From positions 1,860,001-1,924,000 of the forward strand of contig NZ_JPOO01000001.1 of NCBI RefSeq assembly GCF_000733925.1: 64,000 nucleotides of DNA, in the 5' to 3' direction. Below the pieces are notes generated by a model. The model ran no database searches, had not been told where the DNA came from, and saw nothing but the letters and a program-made list of their open reading frames with translations. The stretch comes from Arenibacter algicola (GTDB lineage Bacteria; Bacteroidota; Bacteroidia; Flavobacteriales; Flavobacteriaceae). A program made the translations under genes and the position numbers. Of this stretch, positions 1 to 8,547 are shown one piece after another (position 1 is the first letter of the stretch; each line of letters starts with the position of its first letter).

Positions 1-491
1 GAATTGCCTTGGTTCTTGTCGAAGCTTAAGATTTCCAACCGGGTTGAAGCATCAGCAAGGTTTGGATTGTTGGCCATTACGGTGTACCTGGCCAAAACGA
101 TCTCTACGTTGATACCGGAGACACTGCTCTGTCGTGTGTGGTAAACATAAAAATATCTGTTTTGTCTGAAATTAGGATGAAAGGCTAGTCCTAAAAGTCC
201 AATTTCCTGCCCAGAGGAAAAACTGACGGTACTCTGGATGTCTAGAAAAGTATTCACTACGGTAGTGCCTTGGTCGTTCTGGAAAACCTTTATTCGTCCG
301 GCTTGTTCCAGAACGAACAACCTGTTCGTGCCATCATTGGCATTCATTATTTCCGTGGGATATTCGAAACTAAGGTTTGGAAAGGCATCTTGATAAGTTA
401 CTTGGGAATGGCAATAGATTATTCCAATGAAGAAAACCAAACATATTAGAGATGTTCTTTTTCCTGATTTTGCTTTTAAGTTTAAAGCCAT
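1..491 (-). CDS. PQQ-dependent sugar dehydrogenase paralogue, N-terminal part (cut by window edge)
   Basis: The frame opens at an ATG at 491 and is still open at base 1, so only about 163 N-terminal residues are seen. It begins with a hydrophobic signal segment (about residues 13-27), followed by the same stretch that opens the mature part of the large gene at 1280-4648, with motifs such as TNRLFVLEQAGRIKVF and GQEIGLLGLAFHP. This is the start of the six-bladed glucose/sorbosone dehydrogenase (GSDH) propeller. The two genes are clear paralogues in tandem with a lipoprotein gene between them. Family members oxidise sugars in the periplasm or outside the cell using PQQ. Whether this copy also carries the long C-terminal extension cannot be seen. 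Confidence 0.85.
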   Translation of the reverse strand, partial: MALNLKAKSGKRTSLICLVFFIGIIYCHSQVTYQDAFPNLSFEYPTEIMNANDGTNRLFVLEQAGRIKVFQNDQGTTVVNTFLDIQSTVSFSSGQEIGLLGLAFHPNFRQNRYFYVYHTRQSSVSGINVEIVLARYTVMANNPNLADASTRLEILSFDKNQGN

Positions 492-593
492 AATTGTCCT
501 TAATTAATTCATAATATAAATATATCGTTTATCTTCTTGAATCTAAATTGTATCAGGGATTAAAATAGAAGGATAATATATTAGGATGCCATT

Positions 594-1283
594 CTATTCG
601 ACTTCAAAGGTAAAAATATTTGAGTTGGATTCATTGCCCAATACATCCCTTGTGGAAATTCTCCAATAATATTTTTTACCTGAAGATAAGGTAACTATGG
701 TAATGCTGTTCTTATTGTATTTCTCCTGATAAATGGCTGGAGGAGTTGTTTCGTCGAAATAAACGTCATATTCCAAAATATCTGAATCCAGATCATTTCC
801 AATCCATTCCAAGATAACTGAATTTAGATTGGTGGTCAGAATGGTCCCATTTTCTGGTTGAATGTATTGGGCCGGAAATGGGATATAATATTCCGTTTGG
901 TTACCTGAATTATAGAAGGACCAAGTATCGCTAGGTATTGACATGGGATTATTTGGAGAGGAAATGTACCAAGTATAGGGGGTACCTCTTTGGATGGTAA
1001 TGGGCAATTGTGTATTTTGGGTTGAATAAGTTCTTGTTTCAGATAAAAATAGGTTTGTGATATGTACCTCATAGGTGTCCGTGTTCTCCAATGGCGCCCA
1101 TCTGAAAACTACTTCACTTTGTGTTACCGAAATAACACTTCCCTCTATACATTCGGAAACGTTTTCAGGAAAAATCAATTCGATTTGCCTCGGGGTAACC
1201 TCTACATTCTCCTTCGAATTATTGTCCTTGCTACATGAGGCTGTCAAAAGGAATATGAATCCTGAAATTAATACTATTTTCAT
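594..1283 (-). CDS. Lipoprotein with two fibronectin-III-like modules
   Basis: The 229-residue product starts with a lipoprotein signal ending in LLTASC, so Cys17 should be lipidated. After a polar linker come two beta-rich modules of about 90 residues, each with fibronectin-III-like features (VVFRWAPLENTDTYEVHI in the first, VILEWIGNDLDSDILEYDVYF and YYWRISTRD in the second). Such proteins are usually surface-exposed binding or scaffold lipoproteins in Bacteroidota. Its ATG overlaps the stop of the upstream dehydrogenase gene by 4 bases (ATGA type), so the two are translationally coupled and probably act together at the cell surface. No enzymatic motif is visible. Confidence 0.8.
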   Translation of the reverse strand: MKIVLISGFIFLLTASCSKDNNSKENVEVTPRQIELIFPENVSECIEGSVISVTQSEVVFRWAPLENTDTYEVHITNLFLSETRTYSTQNTQLPITIQRGTPYTWYISSPNNPMSIPSDTWSFYNSGNQTEYYIPFPAQYIQPENGTILTTNLNSVILEWIGNDLDSDILEYDVYFDETTPPAIYQEKYNKNSITIVTLSSGKKYYWRISTRDVLGNESNSNIFTFEVE

Positions 1284-4200
1284 TGTTTGACTATTTTGTG
1301 GGTATCTATGGATATCCCGTCATTGACTAATAAATAATAAGTTCCTGATGAGAGGTTGGGAATTTCTAGTTGTGCCGTACCATTTTGGTACTTGAAGGAA
1401 GAAGACATGATTAATTCGCCTGCTGTTGAATAAATAGAAATTTCGATTTCCCCATTGGTTTCCCTAAAAGCTGATAGTATTACATGGTGGTCAAAGGGAT
1501 TCGGGTGTATGAACGAATTTTTTAATGTAATTATCTCTTCATGTAAACCTTGACAACTTAAATCTGTTGAGACTTGAATGATGTTGATATTTTGATCCAA
1601 TATTAATTTAAATGTATTTTCACTGGTGTTAAAATAGGATCCGTTATGGGTTATCTTATAATTATTGGCACCGCTCATTTTTAGTGTTAGAATATGGTTT
1701 TTGGTATCCAAGGCTGTTGTCACCAACAATTCTTCCGGTTGGGTAATTACAATATTTGAACAATTATTATAGTTGGGGAAACCTTGATTAGTCAAGCATA
1801 TTTCATATAGTCCTGATTTTAAATTAGTTATTTCAACATTTTCTGTAAAGGTATAGGTGTTATTTACATCTTGTCCAACTAACATAGCCGATGAATCAAA
1901 ATTTTTGTTTTTGGATGAAACAGTTATTATGCCGTTGTCAGAACCATTGCAGCTGAGTCCTGATGCCGTAATAGTATAATTATCAATTGGTAATTCAGAA
2001 ATTGTGCATCCAAGATTGTCTACAGCTTCATCAGGTGCTGTATTGGGGCATTGGTCAAGATTGTCGGGTATGCCATCATTGTCGCCATCCTGAATTATGA
2101 ATTCTACAATGATTTTTAGAGTTTGTATACAACCGTCGTCAGTTTCGAAAGTATAAGTTCCTTCATGGGATTTGTTAATATTGTTTATAGTAAGGTCACC
2201 TAAAACCAAAGAGCCATCCATTAGTTCGATTGTGAATCCAATTTCATTTGGTAGCATACTTAATATTAATTCCGAACCTTCCTGGACCGTTATTTCGTTA
2301 AGGCCACTATCTGCTGTTCCATTAATCGTATATTCTGTACTTGTAGATGGCGGGCAAATTAGATTTAAACTCCATTGGCTAATATTATTTGCACTGTCTT
2401 CTCCTGCACTGTCAAAAGTACCTCCGACATACAACCTGGATTTTGTGCCGTCGAACGTCAAGGAGTTTACGCTGTTGCCGACCCCAACATCGGTTCCGTT
2501 GCCCAGAGCCTCCCAGCCGTTGTCCTCGCTCCATCGGGCAATATTGTTTACGATCATGTTGATGTCCGCCTCATTGGAGGCCGTTTCGAAATTTCCCCCT
2601 GCATACAGGTAGTCGCCATCTATGGCCAGTGCGTTCACATTGCCGCTAAGCCCCTGTCCCATGGTTTCCCATAGCAAGGACGTACGGTCCCATCGCGCGA
2701 TCCTGTTCACGGTGTTGTTTCCGGCAATGGCGAAATTTCCCCCTGCATATATATGTTCCTGTGTAATAGCTATTGCCTGGACGAAGCCGCTAGTTCCCTG
2801 GCCCAAAGTACTCCAATCGGTGCCGTCCCAAACCGCGATCCTAGGAGCCGATTCTCCTCCCACCGAGTCGAAATTCCCCCCGATGTAGATATGGCCGCTT
2901 TGATCTATTGAAATGGCGCGCACCTCATTATTGGTCCCCGCTGTCCCGGTAGTGGCGTCCGCCAATGGCAGCCAAGAGCTGTCGGACCAAAGGGCAATGT
3001 TGTTTACAGTGGTGCCGCCGGCGATTTCGAAGGTACCGCCAACGTACACTTTATTGTCCGGCGCGATTGCGATACTGGAGACGGGGCCGTTGGTCCCTTG
3101 GCCCAGTGCGGACCAACTTCCGCTCCAAAGGGCAATGTTGTTTGCAGGGATCCCGCCTATTTGGGTAAAATCGCCTCCCACAAAAACGTTGCCCTCACTA
3201 TCTATGGCAACACTTTTTATGTCCCCGTTGGCGCCATTGGCCAATTCGTTCCATCCCAGATCTGGGTCGTACAGGGCGATATTGGACGGGGCCATATTGC
3301 CTGCTGCGGTAAAGCCTCCGGCAACAACGATAGCATCGTCGCTCGTGGCCGCCATTGCGTTAACGGTCCCATTGGCCCCTTCCCCCATGCCGTACCAATC
3401 GCCAACTCCGTTGACCGCAATGGTCTGGGGGCCATTGTTGCCTCCGATTATTTTGTAGAGTTTTGATGATGTTCCATAATCGCTAAAGTAAAGTTCTCCC
3501 GTTTCATCCAGGCCAAAGGATGAGATGTACTGCCCGTTGGTCCTAAAAAGCAGCTCGGATGTGGCGTCCCCTGAAGAGGGGTCGTAACTGAGGGCCCATA
3601 CCCTGCCAGAGATATAGTCGCCAAAGATATACTTGTCCTTTATCTGGGGATTGTTGCTAGCGCCCCTGTATACATACCCCCCGGTTATGGAGATGTCCCC
3701 GTTGCCCCTGCCATATTCAAATATGGGCTTTATGTCGGGCGTAGTGGCCAAAACGGTGGCCCCATCTTCCGTGGTCTTCCCCTCGAACCTGTTCCACCCA
3801 TAATTTCCCCCCTTTAGGATCAGGTTTATCTCTTCCCTGTCCCCTTGTCCCACATCGGCCCCCCACATATTTCCCAAAGGCGTGTCAAAGGAGAATTTCC
3901 ATGTGTTCCTTATCCCCCAGGCGTATTGTTCGTCCAAACCGTTTTGTCCCACCCTGGGATTGTCCGCGGGTATTTCATAGTTGCCGTCCGGCAGGTCCGG
4001 GTTGGACTCCACGGGGTTATCCCCGTCCAGGTCCACGTCTATCCTCAGAATGCTCCCGAAGACGTTCTCCAGGTTCTGTGCGTTCTTGTTGGGATCTCCG
4101 CCCCCTCCGCCATCGCCTATTGAGACGTAGAGGTATCCGTCTGGCCCGAAAGCGATCTTGCCCCCGTTGTGGTTGGACTGTCCCTGGTTCTTGTCGAAAC

Positions 4201-4648
4201 TTAAGATATCCAATCGGGACGAAGGATCCGCCTGGTTGGGGTTGTCCGCCCTAACGCTGTAACGCGCCAAAACGATCTCCACATTGACCCCCGAAACACT
4301 GCTCTGCCTGGTGTGGTAAACATAGAAAAGACCGTTGCTGGCATAATCCGGGTGGAAGGCCAGTCCCAACAGTCCAATTTCCTGACCGCTGGAAAAGCTC
4401 ACGGTTGAGGTAATATCCAAAAAGGTCTCCGCGACCGCAGTGTTTTCATTGTTCAGGAAGACCTTTATCCTTCCCGCCTGTTCCAGGACGAATAATCTGT
4501 TGGTACCATCACCTGGGTTCACTATTTCCGTGGGATATTCAAAGCTAAGGCCGGGAAAGGCATCCTCATAGGTTACTTGGGCTTGGCCTAATGCCGATAT
4601 GAGGAAAATTAGGAAGTATGCCGCGAAAGCTTGAATTCGTAGTTTCAT
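1280..4648 (-). CDS. Secreted PQQ-type sugar dehydrogenase fused to a second propeller, with T9SS sorting domain
   Basis: The 1122-residue product is modular. A signal peptide (1-23) precedes a GSDH domain (about 30-400; NHNGGKIAFGPDGYLYVSIGDGG and GGNYGWNRFEG). Then come seven repeats of about 50 residues built on YVGGxFxxAGxxxxNNIAxW (about 415-775), which should close into a second propeller. An Ig-like module follows (about 775-860), then a thrombospondin-3 calcium motif (DGDNDGIPDNLDQCP, about 865), and a C-terminal domain from about 1045 (HPNPF...SGTYYLLV) typical of type A type IX secretion cargo. The protein should therefore be exported and attached to, or released from, the cell surface. 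Base composition changes inside the gene: the part encoding GSDH and repeats (about 2400-4600) is clearly richer in G and C than the 3' part. Confidence 0.88.
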   Translation of the reverse strand: MKLRIQAFAAYFLIFLISALGQAQVTYEDAFPGLSFEYPTEIVNPGDGTNRLFVLEQAGRIKVFLNNENTAVAETFLDITSTVSFSSGQEIGLLGLAFHPDYASNGLFYVYHTRQSSVSGVNVEIVLARYSVRADNPNQADPSSRLDILSFDKNQGQSNHNGGKIAFGPDGYLYVSIGDGGGGGDPNKNAQNLENVFGSILRIDVDLDGDNPVESNPDLPDGNYEIPADNPRVGQNGLDEQYAWGIRNTWKFSFDTPLGNMWGADVGQGDREEINLILKGGNYGWNRFEGKTTEDGATVLATTPDIKPIFEYGRGNGDISITGGYVYRGASNNPQIKDKYIFGDYISGRVWALSYDPSSGDATSELLFRTNGQYISSFGLDETGELYFSDYGTSSKLYKIIGGNNGPQTIAVNGVGDWYGMGEGANGTVNAMAATSDDAIVVAGGFTAAGNMAPSNIALYDPDLGWNELANGANGDIKSVAIDSEGNVFVGGDFTQIGGIPANNIALWSGSWSALGQGTNGPVSSIAIAPDNKVYVGGTFEIAGGTTVNNIALWSDSSWLPLADATTGTAGTNNEVRAISIDQSGHIYIGGNFDSVGGESAPRIAVWDGTDWSTLGQGTSGFVQAIAITQEHIYAGGNFAIAGNNTVNRIARWDRTSLLWETMGQGLSGNVNALAIDGDYLYAGGNFETASNEADINMIVNNIARWSEDNGWEALGNGTDVGVGNSVNSLTFDGTKSRLYVGGTFDSAGEDSANNISQWSLNLICPPSTSTEYTINGTADSGLNEITVQEGSELILSMLPNEIGFTIELMDGSLVLGDLTINNINKSHEGTYTFETDDGCIQTLKIIVEFIIQDGDNDGIPDNLDQCPNTAPDEAVDNLGCTISELPIDNYTITASGLSCNGSDNGIITVSSKNKNFDSSAMLVGQDVNNTYTFTENVEITNLKSGLYEICLTNQGFPNYNNCSNIVITQPEELLVTTALDTKNHILTLKMSGANNYKITHNGSYFNTSENTFKLILDQNINIIQVSTDLSCQGLHEEIITLKNSFIHPNPFDHHVILSAFRETNGEIEISIYSTAGELIMSSSFKYQNGTAQLEIPNLSSGTYYLLVNDGISIDTHKIVKQ

Positions 4649-5227
4649 AGAAAATAAAATACCAAGTTGAAAAATTAAGGGGAGACTATATATAAATGTA
4701 CGTTAATACAGATTGATTACTAGCTCTTTAGCTTAAAAAAATGACGCTATTACATTAATTATAATTTAAAGGAAGAAAAGTTAAATAACAAATAGAGAAA
4801 TTACATACAATTTTATGAGCGTATGCTACTTGGAATGGTACAAAGGGATGTTATATGTAATTTTAGCAATCTTTATAGTACTATAGTGATCCAATTTAAC
4901 CTCGTAATGTTCATAATATAGAACTTAGATATTTCAGTCCTAAAATAATGTTTTTTCATTTCAATTGGTTAAAAATTTAAAGGAGCCAACTATGAATGGA
5001 CTTTGATCGTGTAAGGACTTTGATTCTGGGAAATAAAATGGTGTTCAAAATTATAAGTTCATTATTCCATCTTCCTATAAAATTGTACGAGCCCAATCCT
5101 ATTTCCAATATCTTACCCAGTAAAAAATTACATAAAAAGGTCCCGACCTAAGTTTAGAATAGTTAAGGTCTTAAGAAGATATAAAGCTAAAAAGAACTCA
5201 AATTTTAATGGACTTAACAGAAGTGGA
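4649..5227. other. Noncoding gap of 579 bp
   Basis: The stretch is AT-rich with frequent stops in all frames. I see no RNA gene, repeat or convincing terminator. It holds the upstream region of the secreted dehydrogenase gene and the downstream region of the formyltransferase gene, both on the minus strand. Confidence 0.6.
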
Positions 5228-6019
5228 TTACTTAACTTTTTTATTTAACCGATTAGAAATGTATTCCCAAATAGTTGGGTGGTAATATAAGTTTCCTTCA
5301 TGATTTTTATTCCATATTTTTATTTCATAATTTTCATTTAATATATCTTTAATCGCTTTTTTTAAAATTGGTAAACCGGCAATAAGTTGAAGAAATGGAT
5401 AGGTGTAGTAATTATCTTGATTTGTTGGGTTGATTTTTTTTTGGTACAACACGCCTCCTGTATCTATCCCATTATCAACCAAGTGAATTGTAGTTCCACA
5501 ATTGGCACTATCGTTATTTACAAGAGCCCAGTATCCACCATGCCATCCTCTGTAGTTTGGTGTAATCCCCGCATGAATATTAATAAATTTTCCTTGGATG
5601 GAAGTTAAGGTTTTATTACCCAAAATTCTGGTATTAACAACTACTACCACCTCTGGATTTAGTTGTTGTAAGATATTTAAACATTCCGTGGAATTGACAG
5701 ATGGGACTTTTGAGATAATGTCATTTTTAGCAGGTGTGCTATTAAGTTGCCCCAATTCCTTGATTATTAGCAATCTTTTTGTTGCCTCTATTTTTAGTAG
5801 GGGAACAATTAGTACGCGATTTAAGACTTGACCTAGAACATTTAATACACCTAATTTTTTAATTCTTCGCTTTAGAAAAATTTGAGTATTTACAGGTTGC
5901 TCAATAATTAGCCGCTCAATTTGAAGGCCGTTTTCAATTAAATAGTTGTACACCATTATAGGATACTCTCCAGGGCCACAAATCATTACTATTTTTTGGG
6001 ACGGATTATTGATATCCAT
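5228..6019 (-). CDS. Formyltransferase-family protein (PurN/Fmt/sugar N-formyltransferase fold)
   Basis: The 263-residue protein carries the formyltransferase catalytic triad: Asn147 and His149 in the NIHAG segment and Asp186 in VDNGIDTGG, with the usual PNYRG turn between them. The family moves a formyl group from 10-formyl-tetrahydrofolate to an amine. It lacks the C-terminal domain of methionyl-tRNA formyltransferase and differs from short PurN, so a dedicated substrate is likely. It is the last gene of a seven-gene minus-strand run and follows the GNAT/BioF2-like gene by 37 bp. In this setting I infer an amino sugar or a carrier-bound amine as substrate, as in the sugar N-formyltransferases VioF and WlaRD. 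That role is inference; the fold and triad are seen. Confidence 0.8.
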   Translation of the reverse strand: MDINNPSQKIVMICGPGEYPIMVYNYLIENGLQIERLIIEQPVNTQIFLKRRIKKLGVLNVLGQVLNRVLIVPLLKIEATKRLLIIKELGQLNSTPAKNDIISKVPSVNSTECLNILQQLNPEVVVVVNTRILGNKTLTSIQGKFINIHAGITPNYRGWHGGYWALVNNDSANCGTTIHLVDNGIDTGGVLYQKKINPTNQDNYYTYPFLQLIAGLPILKKAIKDILNENYEIKIWNKNHEGNLYYHPTIWEYISNRLNKKVK

Positions 6020-6056
6020 GTACCAATTCTTTGGAAATTTTATAATTTTTCATTAT

Positions 6057-7307
6057 CTAATTGGATTTTGACATAGTGAGAATCACCCTCTTGTCTTTAC
6101 ACTCGAGTACAAATCTGTTTTTATCCAGAGTACTTTTTTTGACCTTCAAATCTTTTTCAGATGAGTTGTTCAGATATAAAAACTCAAAAATATTGGACTT
6201 TAAATCCTGCCATTCATCACTATCCCTGTTTATTTCAATAAATTTTTCCAAATTCATCTCACCCTCTATGGGTATAGACAGGTACCTTTCCCTTTCATTC
6301 TTCTTGACTTGTAGGTTTCTAAACCAAAAAGTCAACTTATGAATTTTGGCATTCAGATTCTTATCCCTGAAATATTGTTTAAGATTAAAATATAATGCTA
6401 TGGTATTACCTAATACAATTGATATTATAGATGATTTATCGTAATACAGGTGATATTCAAAATAATACTCCTTAGTAGCCCATCTTTTTTTATAGTCGAA
6501 ATAACCCTTTGAGAAATCAAAATATTTAAACTTTTGATTTATGGACCATTCAATAAGCTTCATAATAGTAACCGATCCCAAATGAAACTTTTCATAATCA
6601 ATATCAAAAACGGTTATAGCGTCGAAAACAATAGTATCTGAAAAATAGTTTAAGGTTACACCAATGGGGGTATCCCCATTATAAATTACAAAAAGTGAGG
6701 CTTTCTTTTCAAGGATCATTGGATATGCCACCTCGGTATAAAAGTTCCATTCCTTTGGGTCTAGATTATTGTTGGTAGTACCTTTGTCCAAAAATCGTTT
6801 TTCCAATAGTTGCTTAAAATACACAAAAATGGTCCTGTATTGATCGGGATCTATGGCGCCATAATACATTTTATATGAAATATCAAAACAACTCTCCAGC
6901 CGTTTTTTGTATTTGTTCAGTTTGTATCTGGAACTTTTGCTAAATGAGGTTGAAAAGTATTGGTTAAAATCCGTGTAATTCCCAAGATCTACCAAATAAC
7001 CAGGGTATTGTAGTATTTTAGTTAGTTTTAATTTAGTGTTGGAACTATTCAATTCCAAATCCAGGAATGTTGGGACATCATAAATTAAAAAAACTTTGTT
7101 TTCTACTCCTTCAGTCCGGTCATCAAAAAGTGAATAGGAGATTCCTTTGGTATAATTTTTACCGGTATTGACATAGATAGGCCACCTAGAAGATTTGACG
7201 AAGGATAATGGGTTAAAACATGGAAAAGAATAAGTGGGCTTATCTTGGTTGAAATGTCTTAACCAAATCTTTGTGAAAGTATCCGAAAGAAACGGATTGT
7301 CGATCAT
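6057..7307 (-). CDS. GNAT/BioF2-like acyltransferase
   Basis: The 416-residue protein resembles the BioF2-like GNAT group (acetyltransf_6), which shares the double-GNAT fold of FemAB aminoacyl transferases. Supporting stretches are SSRYKLNKYKKRL at about 130, FVIYNGDTPIGVTLNYFSD at about 205 and FDFSKGYFDYKKRWATKEY at about 265, the usual positions of the acceptor and acyl-donor elements. The last 100 residues do not match a domain I recognise. It lies 18 bp downstream of a second FemAB-like gene, so two related transferases are made together. The natural donor could be acyl-CoA, acyl-carrier protein or aminoacyl-tRNA; the neighbouring carrier-protein gene favours a carrier-bound group, by inference. 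Confidence 0.7.
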   Translation of the reverse strand: MIDNPFLSDTFTKIWLRHFNQDKPTYSFPCFNPLSFVKSSRWPIYVNTGKNYTKGISYSLFDDRTEGVENKVFLIYDVPTFLDLELNSSNTKLKLTKILQYPGYLVDLGNYTDFNQYFSTSFSKSSRYKLNKYKKRLESCFDISYKMYYGAIDPDQYRTIFVYFKQLLEKRFLDKGTTNNNLDPKEWNFYTEVAYPMILEKKASLFVIYNGDTPIGVTLNYFSDTIVFDAITVFDIDYEKFHLGSVTIMKLIEWSINQKFKYFDFSKGYFDYKKRWATKEYYFEYHLYYDKSSIISIVLGNTIALYFNLKQYFRDKNLNAKIHKLTFWFRNLQVKKNERERYLSIPIEGEMNLEKFIEINRDSDEWQDLKSNIFEFLYLNNSSEKDLKVKKSTLDKNRFVLECKDKRVILTMSKSN

Positions 7308-7325
7308 GAGTTGTATTTTAGGGTG

Positions 7326-8378
7326 TTATGCCTGACCTTCCCATCTATATGCCGGGAAATAGGCGTTTATATTGTCGTTATTGGAAGAGTGTAGCCCTTG
7401 TTGGTTCCGAATGGTCAGCTCTGTGTAGACAGAATCATTTACTATGTATTTCCATAACTTGAATTCTTTAAAATTTTTGGAAAATCCAGACTTAAAGCGA
7501 AATAGTGAATCTTCACTGCTTCCTAAGCCCCCACCCAAATTTAGGTATTTAAAATTTTCTTTGGTGGCCTTAATGCGCATTTCGTCAATAAGCATTTTAA
7601 TTGGGTTTAAATGTAGAAAATCCTCAGAAGCCCCTGATAAATGATATTGAACAATATTATTTTTTTTTATAAACATGGCGCCTGCAATAATTCTCTTGGA
7701 TTTATTGTCTTCTGCAATTAGGACTTCGGTTTTAAAATCACTACAATTAAAAAGATTAAAGAAGTAATCACGGCTAAAGAAGTAACCTTTTGTTGCATTT
7801 ACTCGGCTCATATTTTCATAATACAAGTCGATAAACGCAATAATTTCACTATCGGTGGTGGCTGATTTTGCTGTATAATGATTTCTGGATTTGTTGATAT
7901 AGGATTTAAGTCTACGATTATAACATTTCTTTTGTGTCTCAAGATCCTGGGTTAGATCTATATTCACAATTTTTCCAGCAATGGAAATTTTGCCAAGATT
8001 TTCCAAGACCGTGGACTGTAAAGGAATAAATGGATTTAATCGCGAAAAAATTGCAACTATATTAATTTTAAGAAAAAAATTCTGTAGTAGTGTCCTAAAA
8101 TGAAGGTTGTCGTATGTAACACCCAGGTTTTTGGTCAATGGCCCAGCATAACCGTAAACAGAAGTTGCATCCTTAAATGAAGAACCGGGGATTTCCCTTA
8201 TCAATAAAGGCAATGCAATTGTTTTATCTTCCTCAATATACTTAATGAGTATGGGGCGATCGTTATTATTTTTAGTTATTATGTGGTAATCATAAGTATG
8301 ATAGAAGTCCGAATGTTCAAAGGATGCTACCAAGTCATCCCATTCCCCTTTCTTTTCTACAATGCTAATGTGCGGCAT
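7326..8378 (-). CDS. FemAB-like acyl/aminoacyl transferase
   Basis: This is a FemAB/BioF2-type protein of about 350 residues. It begins with the family-like N-terminus W-D-D-L-V-x5-H-S-D-F-Y-H-T-Y-D-Y-H and contains RRLKSYINKSRNHY (about 158), AGAMFIKKNNIVQYHLSGAS (about 235) and FKYLNLGGGLGSSEDSLFRFKSGF (about 290), the classic FemAB acceptor-side motif. I chose the ATG at 8378 because the 29 residues gained by the upstream ATG at 8465 look unlike the family; the longer form cannot be excluded. Members transfer amino acids or acyl groups to cell-envelope acceptors, as in peptidoglycan cross-bridges and exosortase-linked exopolysaccharide loci. It sits between an acyl ligase gene and a related transferase gene. 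Confidence 0.75.
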   Translation of the reverse strand: MPHISIVEKKGEWDDLVASFEHSDFYHTYDYHIITKNNNDRPILIKYIEEDKTIALPLLIREIPGSSFKDATSVYGYAGPLTKNLGVTYDNLHFRTLLQNFFLKINIVAIFSRLNPFIPLQSTVLENLGKISIAGKIVNIDLTQDLETQKKCYNRRLKSYINKSRNHYTAKSATTDSEIIAFIDLYYENMSRVNATKGYFFSRDYFFNLFNCSDFKTEVLIAEDNKSKRIIAGAMFIKKNNIVQYHLSGASEDFLHLNPIKMLIDEMRIKATKENFKYLNLGGGLGSSEDSLFRFKSGFSKNFKEFKLWKYIVNDSVYTELTIRNQQGLHSSNNDNINAYFPAYRWEGQA

Positions 8379-8547
8379 GGATCGAGTAATCTTTATAAAA
8401 TAAACTAATCTAAAGTGAATCTTCCCCTTGCAAAGTACTTTCAGAAAGGTAAGAATATCCGGCATTCAATCTTACTGAATATAATATATATGGTGTTTGT
8501 TTTTCCATTTAATTTATAGTCCAGTATTGTAATTGGAACGGAATATT

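Noticed and set aside
2913..3458. Long open frame (181 codons) on the plus strand inside the secreted dehydrogenase gene, with others at 3098-3466 and 3901-4254
   Set aside because: They lie antisense to a well-supported gene in its GC-rich repeat part, have no recognisable domain, and reflect the codon pattern of the real strand.
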